Origin: Ehrlichia chaffeensis str. Arkansas
GTDB lineage: Bacteria > Pseudomonadota > Alphaproteobacteria > Rickettsiales > Anaplasmataceae
Length of the DNA: 64,000 nt
Assembly (NCBI RefSeq): GCF_000013145.1
Contig: NC_007799.1
Coordinates: forward strand, 868,001-932,000
Direction: 5' to 3'
Shown here: piece by piece, positions 20,018-30,356 of the stretch
Numbering within the stretch: the first letter of the stretch is position 1
How the letters are laid out: the number at the start of each line of letters is the position of its first letter
Program-made: the position numbers and the translations under genes
The notes under the pieces: model-generated
What the model saw: the letters and a program-made list of their open reading frames with translations, nothing else
Told to the model about the DNA's origin: nothing
The model's database searches: none

Positions 20018-21010
20018 ATGGACTACCTTAGTAGCATAGCAATAACTTTAATATTATTAATTATAGTTTTTATAGTAATACTAATTATAGCACTTCGTAT
20101 TTTTAAAGATAGTAAAATTGACACAATAGAAATTTTTCAACAGCACTTGACTTCTATGTCACAAGAAAATGTATTACAAGTTATGTTCCCTACTACCAAG
20201 CAAACAATAAATACTGACATCATTAATTGTAACGCATTTCTTACTGATATCTGCCGCACTGATATCACTATTCAGAATACCAAAATTAACCGCGATAGAA
20301 TAAAAAATATACTTTCAGGTTACATTAACACACAACAAAGTACTAAATTAACAGATAAACATTCATCATACTTATCAAATATAAGTAATACAAATCTTCG
20401 TAATAGAACTCTTGCAGCTGCAATTTTAGAACAAATGTGCTCAAATGTAAAACCTAATATAGTAATAAAAGAAAGCATTATACACGAGTTAATCAGCTGT
20501 TTACATCAAGGATGTTTTTTCAGCATTTCGTACAAAATAATCAATAGCATTTTTAATAAAGGTTCAGAAGAAGATCCAAACTATATTGTACGAGGCAGAA
20601 ACACTAACACATCAATTAAAATAAAAAACAGTCATATAATAATTTGTGACATTAAAAATGATATACTTATAAATGATAAAGGTAATGTTGATACAGCAAA
20701 ATATATACTTACAAGCAAACTAACTTTTTCAATATCATCAAATCCAAAGAACAGTTACAGTCCTATTTCATACAAAGATATAAAATTAACATTACACTTT
20801 CCTAAAAACATGAGACAATACATCACAAGTGAAAAACCAGTAAGGAACGTACAAGAAAATTTACCTCATGCTGTCTTAGTAAAAAAAAGCAGGAACACAT
20901 TAGTATATCAACTACCAAGCTTTACATCTAACAGCATACTACTAGAATATTACAACAAACTTCTACAAAATGCAGAGAGTATACAACCACTAGAACATTT
21001 ACATCATTAA
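20018..21010 (+). CDS. Membrane-anchored paralogue 3
   Basis: Third tandem paralogue; 330 residues, unknown function. Residues 5-30 form a membrane helix (ITLILLIIVFIVILIIALRI). Family blocks are IIHELISCLHQGCFFS (about 162), YKDIKLTLHFPKNMRQYIT (about 249-267) and LVYQLPSF (about 300-307). The last 13 codons are the first copy of the repeat running downstream to 21928, so the 3' end has been tandemly duplicated. A possible promoter is TTGTTT, 16 bp, TATACT, which is weak. Confidence 0.75.
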   Translation: MDYLSSIAITLILLIIVFIVILIIALRIFKDSKIDTIEIFQQHLTSMSQENVLQVMFPTTKQTINTDIINCNAFLTDICRTDITIQNTKINRDRIKNILSGYINTQQSTKLTDKHSSYLSNISNTNLRNRTLAAAILEQMCSNVKPNIVIKESIIHELISCLHQGCFFSISYKIINSIFNKGSEEDPNYIVRGRNTNTSIKIKNSHIIICDIKNDILINDKGNVDTAKYILTSKLTFSISSNPKNSYSPISYKDIKLTLHFPKNMRQYITSEKPVRNVQENLPHAVLVKKSRNTLVYQLPSFTSNSILLEYYNKLLQNAESIQPLEHLHH

Positions 21011-21928
21011 CACACAGACATTCTTATAACATACAACAGCCAACTAACAAACAAAGCAGCAACTGTTACATCAGTAATCAAAATGTACATTCAACAATAC
21101 CCTACATAACATTGTTATCAGTTCTGACAAAAATCAATAGCACCTTATCACCAACAAATACACATTAATATGTACATATTTTCTATAATTAGATAACTAA
21201 TAAAAATGCAGAGATCATACAAACAACAAAAACATTTACATCATTAACACACAAACATTTTTATAACATATAACAGCCAACTAACAAACAAAGCAGCAAC
21301 TGTTACATCAGTAATCAAAATGTACATTCAACAATACCCTACATAACATTGTTATCAGTTCTGACAAAAATCAATAGCACCTTATCACCAACAAATACAC
21401 ATTAATATGTACATATTTTCTATAATTAGATAACTAATAAAAATGCAGAGATCATACAAACAACAAAAACATTTACATCATTAACACACAAACATTTTTA
21501 TAACATATAACAGCCAACTAATAAACAAAGCAGCAACTGTTAGTACATCAGTAATCAAAGTGTACATTCAACAATACCCTACATAACATTGTTATCAGTT
21601 CTGACAAAAATCAATAGCATTTATATCACCAAGAAATACACATTAATATGTACATATTTTCTATAATTAGATAACTAATAAAAATGCAGAGAGTATACAC
21701 AAACAACAAAAATATTTACATCATAACACACAGACATTTTTATAACATATAACAGCCAACTAATAAACAAAGCAGTAACTGTTAGTACATCAGTAATCAA
21801 AGTGTACATTCAACAATACCCTACATAACATTGTTATCAGTTCTGACAAAAATCAATAGCATTTATATCACCAAGAAATACACATTAATATGTACATATT
21901 TTCTATAATTAGATAATTAATAAAAATG
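20971..21928 (+). repeat. 236-242-bp tandem repeat from the 3' end of paralogue 3
   Basis: The word TGCAGAGA(G/T) starts at 20971, 21207, 21444 and 21685 and the unit ends near 21928, giving four units of 236-242 bp. The first contains the true stop codon at 21008-21010; later copies carry the degenerated coding end plus the downstream region. Copies 1-2 and 3-4 are each more alike, suggesting stepwise duplication. The same unit is dispersed at 3046-3320. Confidence 0.92.
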
Positions 21929-22318
21929 ATTAAACTTATTAAGATATATAGAAACATCAAGGTTATTTACACTACATCTATAAACTGCAACATTTTCAAA
22001 AAAAGAAGACATAGTTACTACTTAATAATTTATTCCACAGTATCTAACAAAATCATTCCAAACACTAAAATACATACTTGAAATAATGAGTTACAACCAA
22101 TACAAAATATCAATGCAGTTTTTTTATTAATAATGTTAAGAGAAACATTTAGCACAACATATATTTTTCACATGTTGTGTAATCACATTACCATCACTAA
22201 AATCACCTATACACACCTTACATAGTGACACCGTAATACTTTATAAAGATAAAATTAGCAATATTATAATAACATTTATAATTAATACTGCAATTTTAAT
22301 AACACTAAACAATAATAT
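21929..22318. other. Non-coding stretch, nothing recognised
   Basis: AT-rich gap between the repeat array and the PilT-like gene; no ORF, tRNA or clear promoter seen. Confidence 0.4.
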
Positions 22319-23332
22319 ATGTTATTTTTTAATCAATTAATACAATCTTCTATAGGGTATTCTTCTGATTATCTATACTTAACACCAAATAACCCACCAG
22401 CTATCAGACGATACAACAATATAGAATTTCTTCAAATAAAAAGTTTGTCTACACAAGAGATAGAAGAAATTATAAAATCAATATTAAAAGCAGAAGAGTA
22501 TCAAAAATGCATGACACAAGGATTTTCTAATACTACACTTGCTTTTGATGATTCTTACCAATTACATATACATATTTTATATACTGCTACCCAGTCTTTT
22601 AAAATTATAGTTAATATTATACAAAATGAACTCATAGTAACACCAGAGTTTGAAAAAGAATTACACAGAATAATTAGTATATGTTCAAAAGGATTACTAT
22701 TATTTACTGGAAACATATGTAATGACAACACCGCATTATTTATATTGAATCAAATTAATGATAACCAAAAAAAGCACGTACTAATCTTCAGTAATGATAC
22801 AATACCTGTCCCAAAATCCAACAAAGCATTAATTAGTATACACAATTTACCACAAGCTGAACCTACATTTATTAAAAACCAAGCAGCAGATATTGTATGT
22901 TTCAGTAATTTTAATAATGCTAATTTAGTACGCACAGCCATTACATGTATCAATATGGGTCTACTCGTTATAGCATTTACTGACACAATTTCATGCTTAT
23001 GCGCACTAGAAAATATTGCAATATTATTTCCACACAAAAAATCTATTTTAAAAATACTATCAACACATTTAATAGCTATAATAACACAAGTCTTTATTAG
23101 AGTATCGTCTGATAACTTATATTTATATGACATAATAGAATGCGATACCACAGTACAACAATACATTAGAGAAGATAATTTATCAGAAATCAAAAACTTA
23201 GGTATGATTAAAAAAATAAACCAGCTTATAGAAAAACATCAAGTACATTACCATGATGTAGCAAATATATTAAAAAACCTATCAGATACTAACCAACCAT
23301 ACACTGAGCCTAATCACAATGATCTTTTTTAA
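22319..23332 (+). CDS. PilT-like protein with all ATPase motifs lost
   Basis: The 337 residues follow the layout of the PilT/PilU retraction ATPases of type IV pili (about 345 residues). The N-terminus GYSSDYLYLTPNNPPAIRR corresponds to the PilT ASDLHL...PPMIR region, KGLLLFTG to the strand leading into Walker A, and ENIAILFPHKKSILKILST to the D-VFP--EK---R--L region. IREDNLSEIKN matches the IREDK motif. The catalytic positions are gone: Walker A GPTGSGKST is GNICNDNTA (residues 131-139), the Asp box IEDP is FSND, Walker B DVILVGE is DIVCFSN (191-197), and the His box TLHT is FTDT. The frame is nonetheless intact. This suggests a pseudo-ATPase or a slowly decaying gene; assignment is by eye. 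Confidence 0.7.
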   Translation: MLFFNQLIQSSIGYSSDYLYLTPNNPPAIRRYNNIEFLQIKSLSTQEIEEIIKSILKAEEYQKCMTQGFSNTTLAFDDSYQLHIHILYTATQSFKIIVNIIQNELIVTPEFEKELHRIISICSKGLLLFTGNICNDNTALFILNQINDNQKKHVLIFSNDTIPVPKSNKALISIHNLPQAEPTFIKNQAADIVCFSNFNNANLVRTAITCINMGLLVIAFTDTISCLCALENIAILFPHKKSILKILSTHLIAIITQVFIRVSSDNLYLYDIIECDTTVQQYIREDNLSEIKNLGMIKKINQLIEKHQVHYHDVANILKNLSDTNQPYTEPNHNDLF

Positions 23333-23636
23333 TCACTATTGAACATCTAAGTCTAAAATTCTATACTAATAACTCTCAAAGTAATATTCATATTTAATTA
23401 TTATATCAGTAGATATCAATCAGGATTCATCAATACAATAGAATCTAATTTTAATGACAAGGCAGCGTCATTCACATGCAATACCAAATACCTATACATA
23501 TAAGTTTGTAGTGATACAGTAATAAGTATATAAATATTTTACAACAGCACCTAAAACAACTCTTATTTTATAAATTATTACATATTTCATGTATCAAATT
23601 TACATGTTACAATGCTAAAAAATACTTTAATAAACA
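23333..23636. other. Non-coding stretch upstream of mnmA
   Basis: AT-rich. It includes two small palindromes: AATGAC/GTCATT near 23455 and CATGTA-N7-TACATG at 23588-23606. No clear promoter. Confidence 0.35.
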
Positions 23637-24740
23637 ATGCTTAATGACTTTAAAATAGACCCACTAGTTAAAAATAAATCACCCTCAGCAACAACTGCAG
23701 TTGTTGCTATGTCCGGCGGTGTTGATAGTTCAGTAGCAGCAGCATTGTTACACAAATTAGGGTACAAAGTTATCGGCATCACTCTACAACTATATAATAA
23801 TACTACTGGAAAAGGTGCATGCTGTGGTAGTCTGGATACGCAAGATGCAAAACAAGTAGCATCAATTATGGGGTTCCCTCATTATACTCTCAACTATGAA
23901 AAAGTATTTAAAGAAGAAGTCATAGATGATTTTATAGACACATACATGCAGGGCAAAACTCCTATACCATGTATAAAATGCAATCAAGTTGTAAAATTTA
24001 GAGATCTACTTAATGCAACAAAATCACTTGATGCAGATATCCTAGTTACCGGTCATTATATTAGAAAAATAGAACAAGATGATGATATATACGTATATTC
24101 AAGCAAAGATACAAAAAAAGATCAGAGTTATTTTCTATTTGCAACTACAATAGAACAGCTAAAATTTCTTAGATTCCCACTAGGAAATTTTCATAAAGAT
24201 AACATAAGAAAATTAGCAGAACATTTTAATCTACCAATAGCGAATAAACCAGATAGCCAAAATATATGTTTCGTTGCAGATACATATAAAAATACAATAG
24301 CACAACTAAGACCTAACGCAATAAAAAAAGGTAATATTATAGATACTAGTGGAAACATATTGGGACAACATGATGGTATAGTCAATTTTACTATTGGACA
24401 AAGAAGAGGTATAGGATTATCTTCAAAGGAACCATTATATGTTATCAAATTAAATCCAGATACTAATGAAGTTACAGTGGGCCACAAATCTGCACTATTG
24501 CAAAATAAGCTACACATAGAAAAAATAAATTGGTTAGTTAAGGACAAAATTCCACACACTGGACTAAATGTTAAAGTAAAACTAAGATCATCCCATTCAG
24601 GTAGCACAGCTATAGTTTATCCAAACGATAACAATAAAGCAACTGTACTATTACAAGACACATATTGCACAGTAACTCCTGGACAAGCATGTGTTATTTA
24701 TGACGGAGATAGAATGTTAGGAGGAGGATGGATATGTTAA
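23637..24740 (+). CDS. mnmA: tRNA-specific 2-thiouridylase MnmA
   Basis: MnmA puts sulfur on uridine 34 of the Lys, Glu and Gln tRNAs, using ATP and a persulfide relay. The 367-residue product has the PP-loop [15 protein letters not shown] at about residues 24-38, the first catalytic Cys in the [12 protein letters not shown] segment (about 111) and the second in [10 protein letters not shown] (about 210), plus the C-terminal barrel domain ending GGGWIC. The length is normal. The minus strand just after its stop carries a uvrA fragment. Confidence 0.96.
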
Positions 24741-24746
24741 ACCCAT

Positions 24747-24893
24747 CTTAATTATTCCTGTTAATCCGGATCCAATTTGTGATACTAGTTTTATTCTTCG
24801 ACTTTCTCCTTCAGATAATGTTCCTGATTCACGATCGAGTGTTAAATAACCTAATTTAACATTTTTTAAACATGTTAGTCTTTTATTGAACTT
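24747..24893 (-). pseudogene. uvrA: uvrA fragment, 49 codons
   Basis: Read on the minus strand from a stop at 24894-24896, this frame encodes 49 residues including [14 protein letters not shown], then EGESRRIKL and SQIGSGLTG. This is the ABC signature region of the UvrA C-terminal ATPase (family form [31 protein letters not shown]). The signature LSGGES reads LSEGES and the reading falls apart into non-UvrA sequence after GLTGIIK, before the Walker B DEP. There is no start codon. It is a remnant of a lost or partially duplicated uvrA. Confidence 0.85.
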
Positions 24894-24896
24894 TTA

Positions 24897-25382
24897 CAAT
24901 ATTTTTTAATATTTACTAGAAAATCACAAACTGAAATTTTACAATTATTATTAAACTAGGGTTTGATAACATTATAATAACACTAATTCATTAGGATACG
25001 AAATCAAAACTTTATTTTAATAAAAACGTTATCAATAACTATATCCACCTATATTTACAAAACTATTACATTCTATAAAGATACACACAATAACGAACGC
25101 TACACCTATTTAAAATAGTAATCTTACATAAAGTACAATGTTTTCAAACATCGAAATTTCAACCTATTGTTTTATAGATATTTGACCACTCCTCTTGTGA
25201 ATATTGGCATAGGTTTTTGTATTATTGACACTTTAAATTAAGACGACAACACTGCAAACGATAATACATCAAGTCAACACAAAACGATATTAATATCCAC
25301 TGTATACTTGTGACACTCCTAGTAAAATAATACCATACTAGATAAATGAAACGTACACTTACTTTTTGTAGAAGATGAATCA
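24897..25382. other. Non-coding stretch, nothing recognised
   Basis: AT-rich gap between the uvrA remnant and coq7. Short protein-like runs on the minus strand near 25190 are too short to support. Confidence 0.4.
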
Positions 25383-25895
25383 TCACATAACTTTAGAAAG
25401 ACAGATAGCAGCTTTGCATGCCTTTTTTATAAAAAAAGACAAGATACTATAGTTAGCAGCATTACCAGAATTATAACACATAGCAGTATCATGATGTTCC
25501 AGCTCTTCATTACGAAACTGAATAACCTTATCTTTTAATTCACCTTCATCCAACATTGCTATTTGATCTTGATAATGATCACTTATTACATCTTCCACAG
25601 CAACAGTACAAGCCATAGCTGCATCCTCACCCATTAAAGCCGTTGTAATACCTAACATAACTCCCATAACATGCCATACTGGTAAAAAAACTGTAGGACG
25701 TATTTTTTTATCTTTCATTACAGAATCAAAATAACGAAAATGCTTCTGTTCTTGTTTCTTCATTTCAAGAATTTTCTCACCAACAGACATTTTACGAAAA
25801 ATCAATTCTTGACCAGAATATATACACACTGCTCCATACTCTCCAGCATGATTTACTCGAATAGCTTGTTGCAATAGATTATCTTTTTGTAACAT
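25383..25895 (-). CDS. coq7: Demethoxyubiquinone hydroxylase
   Basis: Coq7 adds the last ring hydroxyl in ubiquinone synthesis, using a carboxylate-bridged di-iron centre at the inner membrane. The 170-residue product has the expected ligand motifs: NHAGEYGAV (about residues 15-23), EQKHFRYF (about 47-54), EDVISDHY (about 100-107) and EELEHHDTA (about 130-138). The start codon lies inside the end of dsbB (17-bp overlap), so the two are translationally linked in one operon. Confidence 0.95.
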   Translation of the reverse strand: MLQKDNLLQQAIRVNHAGEYGAVCIYSGQELIFRKMSVGEKILEMKKQEQKHFRYFDSVMKDKKIRPTVFLPVWHVMGVMLGITTALMGEDAAMACTVAVEDVISDHYQDQIAMLDEGELKDKVIQFRNEELEHHDTAMCYNSGNAANYSILSFFIKKACKAAICLSKVM

Positions 25896-26361
25896 ATTGT
25901 TTTACAAATAAATAGACACTTAATACTAAACATAGCACACAATATATAAGATTGCATTCTGCCATAGATAATCCTATAAATACAATACTAGGACGATTAC
26001 AAGATATTACCACATTTACATCTAGTAAAGCATTTTTCAGGTCATCAAAATTTAAAGATTTTATACTATCTGTACATCCTATAATATCCGCTACCCAACT
26101 ATGTTCAAGAGCAACATGATAACCTGAGATGCATATATTGCATATATAACATAAGCACATTATAAAAAAAATTACTTTAGATGATTTAAATAAATATAAG
26201 ATAAACAATCCAACAGTAATAAAATATGGTATGCGTTCATATATACATAACTTACAAGGAAGCATTCCAAACAAATATTGAGCTATATAGGCTACACCCA
26301 ATGCAACAATACTTGCTATAAATAACAAAATTACACTGTAATTTTTTACCATCTTCATCAC
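25879..26361 (-). CDS. dsbB: Disulfide bond formation protein DsbB
   Basis: DsbB is an inner-membrane quinone reductase that reoxidises DsbA. The 160-residue product has four membrane helices and the two periplasmic cysteine pairs: LPCKLCIYERIPY (the CxxC pair, about residues 35-40) and, in the second loop, GCTDS (about 94-98) with SCNRPSIVFIGLSMAECN (about 119-136). The FIGLSMAECN segment is typical of DsbB. It starts 1 bp after the upstream PgpA-like gene and overlaps coq7. The link to coq7 fits, since both serve or need ubiquinone. Confidence 0.93.
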   Translation of the reverse strand: MMKMVKNYSVILLFIASIVALGVAYIAQYLFGMLPCKLCIYERIPYFITVGLFILYLFKSSKVIFFIMCLCYICNICISGYHVALEHSWVADIIGCTDSIKSLNFDDLKNALLDVNVVISCNRPSIVFIGLSMAECNLIYCVLCLVLSVYLFVKQYVTKR

Positions 26362-26362
26362 T

Positions 26363-27070
26363 TTACCTGAATTTTAGCAAAGTAAAAATATAACTATTAA
26401 GAGCCACTGCATCACGAATAGTTAAGTCAAAACATATAAATGCTACAAGATACATAACTATCAATGTATAAATGACTAACACTAGTCCTTCAAAAACTAT
26501 TGAAAAGCAATTGTTATATAATATCTGCAAACTAGAGATAGGCCAAGGTTTTATTATGTCAAGAATATTAAAAAACACAAAAGGGATCAAAAAGAACATT
26601 AAAAAATGCATAAAATCATTAAACCAAGAAGGACACATAAAAATATTTTGACATATTTTACTATAAAATATTGCCAAGTAGTTATATATTGCAAGTATTG
26701 CAGGCATAGACAATGCAACTACTAAAAGCTGTCCTAATGCTATTTGTACTACTATTATATCACTTCTATCATCAGCAGAGTTATTAGATTGAAATACAAA
26801 AATTGATATAATAGATATTACAATCAGCCCTAACGATATCTTTAAAAATAATGATGCTACTACAGCTCCTGTTACTAATATACCATATGATACATAGGAC
26901 ATTCCGTATATTAAGTAGAATAATACATAACCCAATATTAAAGACAAGACCGCAGCCCAATGATTCTGCCATGCTGGTAAATATCCAGTACCTAAAAACG
27001 TGCTTATTAACCTAGTAGGTAATATTTTACCTATAATTTTCATTAAAATTTGCAACCAAGAAACTAACAT
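26363..27070 (-). CDS. PgpA-like membrane protein without catalytic residues
   Basis: This 235-residue multi-pass membrane protein resembles phosphatidylglycerophosphatase A. The N-terminus LISTFLGTGYLPAWQ matches PgpA (AT-FGSGYLPKAPG), and FFNILDIIKPWPISSLQ (about residues 156-172) matches the PgpA hallmark F-FD-LKPWPI. The catalytic acidic motif D---IV-DE--GQ is D(R)SDIIVVQIALGQ here (about 103-114), with the DE pair changed to VQ, and the later DD is FEG. The intact pgpA of this genome probably starts at 63700. I infer a diverged, catalytically dead paralogue heading the dsbB-coq7 operon. Assignment is by eye. Confidence 0.65.
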   Translation of the reverse strand: MLVSWLQILMKIIGKILPTRLISTFLGTGYLPAWQNHWAAVLSLILGYVLFYLIYGMSYVSYGILVTGAVVASLFLKISLGLIVISIISIFVFQSNNSADDRSDIIVVQIALGQLLVVALSMPAILAIYNYLAIFYSKICQNIFMCPSWFNDFMHFLMFFLIPFVFFNILDIIKPWPISSLQILYNNCFSIVFEGLVLVIYTLIVMYLVAFICFDLTIRDAVALNSYIFTLLKFR

Positions 27071-27202
27071 ACGCCTATACTAATTGAACATTACAAACCA
27101 GTAAAAAATAAATCTTACTCTTTAACTTATAAAAAGAAAATATAAAATATAACCAACACTATCTAAAACATACAAATCATATTATGAAGAACAAATAGTT
27201 AC

Positions 27203-27231
27203 TTGACTTGTTAGCAATTTGTTACTATGCT
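27203..27231 (+). promoter_or_regulatory. Promoter for rpmG
   Basis: TTGACT, 17-bp spacer, TATGCT; the -10 ends 32 bp before the ATG. Confidence 0.5.
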
Positions 27232-27263
27232 TGGTAGGTTATTACTTAGTTACATTGTTGTTT

Positions 27264-27434
27264 ATGGCTAAAAAAGGTTCTACTTTACTTGTAAAATTAG
27301 CAAGCAGTGCAAAAACTGGTTTTTTTTATGTAAAGAAGCGTAATCCTAAAAAATTAATTAATAAGCTCTCTTTTCGAAAGTATGATCCTATAGTAAAAAA
27401 ACATGTATTATTCACTGAGGAAAAGCTAAGGTAG
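27264..27434 (+). CDS. rpmG: 50S ribosomal protein L33
   Basis: L33 is a small protein of the large ribosomal subunit near the E site. The ATG at 27264 gives the canonical start [16 protein letters not shown] and a 56-residue product of normal length; a longer frame from 27219 adds hydrophobic residues typical of no L33 and starts inside the promoter -10. The sequence has [13 protein letters not shown] and the final [17 protein letters not shown]. It lacks the zinc-binding cysteines, as do many proteobacterial L33 proteins. Its last 23 bp overlap the convergent ankyrin gene. Confidence 0.95.
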   Translation: MAKKGSTLLVKLASSAKTGFFYVKKRNPKKLINKLSFRKYDPIVKKHVLFTEEKLR

Positions 27435-30036
27435 GTTTGGGCACACAGCATTCTTCTAGAGACATAATACGAGTTAATTTTCTTGGTTTTGGTATAGTGG
27501 GTTTGTCGTCTCCTATGCTTGGTGGTAGTGTTTGCTCTTCACATTCAATTGACGGAAGCGAAGCTGAAGGTGTATGTTCTTCACATGTGTCTATATATTC
27601 GCTAGCAGAATCTGAACTTTCCGAGGGGATAATAGTACATGCACTGCTCTCTTCTATCTTTAGAAGCTTTCCAGATTCCGATAATTTAACACGCAACTTA
27701 GCACATAAACAGCAGCTGATACAAATTATAGATAATATGAAGACAGCAATAGCAATAAGACAAATGCTTGTATATCCATTTTTACCAATTGCATTAAGTA
27801 TCTCATATATAATTTTCTCACATTCAATTATCGTTGCTATAACAATAAACGTAATTAGTACGAAAACTGTCATTAATGATACAAACAATTTAGCATATTT
27901 ACTGTTTTCTCTATTTACACCTCTTTTTTTAACAATATGACAAACCTCTTTTGTCATTAAATTTTTATTCATTAATTTCATGACATAGCTACTGCCATTT
28001 CTGGAAACTAAACTTTGTCTACTATCTGCAAGTAGAAGAGCCACTATCTCTGCACTACCAGTTTTTATAGCGATATCTAATGCTGTTTCCTTATTTGCAT
28101 TGACGCTCATTAAATTAATGTTATAACAAGACAGTATCTTTTTCACTAAACTAATTCTACGTGTTGCCACAGCTTGATGTAATAGATTATTACCATTAGA
28201 ATCTATATTCTCAAAAATTTTTTGCAATCCATACTCGGTATATTTAAGTTTATTACGCAAAACCGGTAACAATAGTTCAGCACATGCTATCTTATTATCC
28301 TGAATGGCAATATCAAAAGCTGTTTTACCTTCACAGTTCTCCTGTAAAATAACATCCTGCCAACCTAAATACAAAGCTCTTGACAATAACTCTACATTAC
28401 CAGCAATAACACATTGATGTAATAAGTTATTACCACGATGATCTACAGTAGTAATTGGAGTACATCCGTCACTATTTACAACTGATAAATTGATATCACA
28501 ACACGATAATAAACAACTTACTATTCCTAATTTCCCTTCTTCAATTGCAAGGTGTATAGGAGCACAACTCCTACCAGTATTTGTAAGTTCATCAATTTCA
28601 CCATCATCATTAAACACAGTTGCTTGAAGATTAACATCCATACCAAGATTAATACAGAGTAGTAAATTATCTATACTACCACCCAGAGCAGCATGATGCA
28701 TAATGGTTCTACCCATATTATCTCTAGCATGTATCGCAAATGGATCATACTGAATCAACAATTTTAACACATCCAATGAATCATTACTACCTGCAGCCAA
28801 ATGTAATGGTGTTAATCCAGATTTTGCAGGTTTCGGAATAATCTTTGACCTACTTCCTAACAAAAACTTTGCACATTTTTTTGCATTATATATTGCTGCA
28901 AAATGTAGTACTGTATAGCCATATGCATTAGTAGCATTAATGTTAAATCTATGTTGACTTAACACATCCTTCAATAAATGTACACTATCTGATTGTACCA
29001 ATATAGATAAAATACTATCATGATCGGGACCAAAACTCATTCCTAGCATACGTCTGTGATGGATTCTCAACGCACCATCTCCAGAGTAATCTTGATCTGC
29101 TCTTTTTAATTCTTCCAATCCAATTAAGCATATAAATTTGACTATGTTTTCATATGATCCCTTACATACCCTAGACAATAACTTATCGTTATTGCGTATA
29201 ACACGAGTAAAATTCTTTAAATTTTCTACTAGAGATTTATTTTTCTCAGCATTTAAATCAAAACCTTCTGTTTTGAAACCTAGCAAACAATTAACACATT
29301 CTAAAAATGCATTAGAAACAATATCTTGTTGTTGTATTACTTTAAGCAATGCACTCTCTGTTACTTTTTGTAATACATCATCATGTTCTTTCAATTTAGT
29401 GAAAGAATGATATATAATATTAATTGCATGAACATCTTCACATTCTAATGCATATTGCAGTGATGTCTTCTTGTAATCTACTACTTGATAATTTATATTT
29501 CCATCACTAAAGCATGTGATCGCAAATTTACTTATTCTGCTTTCTTGTTTACCAAACGTACTACTAAAAATTGACTTAAGAAATCCTTCTTTGTCAATAG
29601 AATCATCAGGAAATACTAAACCTAAACTACCAAGATCACATACGTAAAGATGCCCTTCTAAAACTTCTCCTTCTATAGCATGACAGGAATATATTGATTT
29701 AATATTCTCTACAATACTATAACATCCTACTTTATCTTGATATACAAGAAACTGGCAATTTTGTTTAATTTTTTTCTTTTTTCCACACTTTAAGAATGCC
29801 AAAATCTCTGAAAAAAAAGCAGAAAAATTTCCTTCCCTTGATGCATTTGCTAATAATCTGTTTATGGGAACAAGGCGCTCAGGAGGTATACCCTGAGTTC
29901 TCATCTGACTTAATGCTGTAATATCTTCCTCAGATAACACAATATTGTCATTAAAATTATTTGAATCTAACTGAGTTCCATATAATATCACACCATCATT
30001 GCCTTGGTGTTGCATATCACCATTATTATTAAACAT
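27412..30036 (-). CDS. Ankyrin-repeat membrane protein
   Basis: The start is taken at ATG 30036 (874 residues); a GTG at 30054 would add six. The first 350 residues have no motif I know. Residues about 370-690 hold seven or so ankyrin repeats, for example [42 protein letters not shown] and [13 protein letters not shown]. Two membrane helices follow ([19 protein letters not shown] and [19 protein letters not shown]), then a Ser/Glu/Pro-rich tail of about 80 residues with PKPRKL. Ankyrin proteins of the family Anaplasmataceae include secreted effectors; this one, with two helices near the C-terminus, is more likely membrane-bound. The 3' end overlaps rpmG. Confidence 0.85.
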   Translation of the reverse strand: MFNNNGDMQHQGNDGVILYGTQLDSNNFNDNIVLSEEDITALSQMRTQGIPPERLVPINRLLANASREGNFSAFFSEILAFLKCGKKKKIKQNCQFLVYQDKVGCYSIVENIKSIYSCHAIEGEVLEGHLYVCDLGSLGLVFPDDSIDKEGFLKSIFSSTFGKQESRISKFAITCFSDGNINYQVVDYKKTSLQYALECEDVHAINIIYHSFTKLKEHDDVLQKVTESALLKVIQQQDIVSNAFLECVNCLLGFKTEGFDLNAEKNKSLVENLKNFTRVIRNNDKLLSRVCKGSYENIVKFICLIGLEELKRADQDYSGDGALRIHHRRMLGMSFGPDHDSILSILVQSDSVHLLKDVLSQHRFNINATNAYGYTVLHFAAIYNAKKCAKFLLGSRSKIIPKPAKSGLTPLHLAAGSNDSLDVLKLLIQYDPFAIHARDNMGRTIMHHAALGGSIDNLLLCINLGMDVNLQATVFNDDGEIDELTNTGRSCAPIHLAIEEGKLGIVSCLLSCCDINLSVVNSDGCTPITTVDHRGNNLLHQCVIAGNVELLSRALYLGWQDVILQENCEGKTAFDIAIQDNKIACAELLLPVLRNKLKYTEYGLQKIFENIDSNGNNLLHQAVATRRISLVKKILSCYNINLMSVNANKETALDIAIKTGSAEIVALLLADSRQSLVSRNGSSYVMKLMNKNLMTKEVCHIVKKRGVNRENSKYAKLFVSLMTVFVLITFIVIATIIECEKIIYEILNAIGKNGYTSICLIAIAVFILSIICISCCLCAKLRVKLSESGKLLKIEESSACTIIPSESSDSASEYIDTCEEHTPSASLPSIECEEQTLPPSIGDDKPTIPKPRKLTRIMSLEECCVPKPTLAFPQ

Positions 30037-30266
30037 ATTAACTATCTTTATCACTTGTTTCGATTAAAGTTCTATAAGTTAATACTATGAAATATATATT
30101 AACAATTGTGCTAAAGCACAAATCATCAATTTTAAATAATCCAACAAATTAATACTTACTTGTAATTTTCATAAAAAATGTAAAAGTTATTTTATAAAAA
30201 ATTAAAAAAATATGAAAATATCAATAGATTTATAAAATATTAATATAGTTAATTTATTTAATATTA

Positions 30267-30295
30267 TTGACTTATATATTAGGAAGTATTAATAT
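30267..30295 (+). promoter_or_regulatory. Promoter for the Asp/Asn-rich repeat protein
   Basis: TTGACT, 17-bp spacer, TAATAT: identical in hexamers and spacing to the helicase promoter at 13459. The -10 ends 61 bp before the ATG. Confidence 0.65.
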
Positions 30296-30356
30296 AACAA
30301 TATATTATTTTTTTTAATAATTATTAACTATATAACTACACAAATGAAGAAACATT

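Noticed and set aside
20971-21928. Repeat array considered as a CRISPR
   Set aside because: Units of about 240 bp without short identical repeats and unique spacers, and no cas genes.
22750-23193. 147-codon minus-strand frame opposite the PilT-like gene
   Set aside because: Shadow frame; the plus-strand frame has the coherent PilT-like pattern over its full length.
25180-25240. Short protein-like run on the minus strand (QYSQEEWSNIYKTIG)
   Set aside because: Fewer than 25 codons between stops, so chance cannot be excluded.
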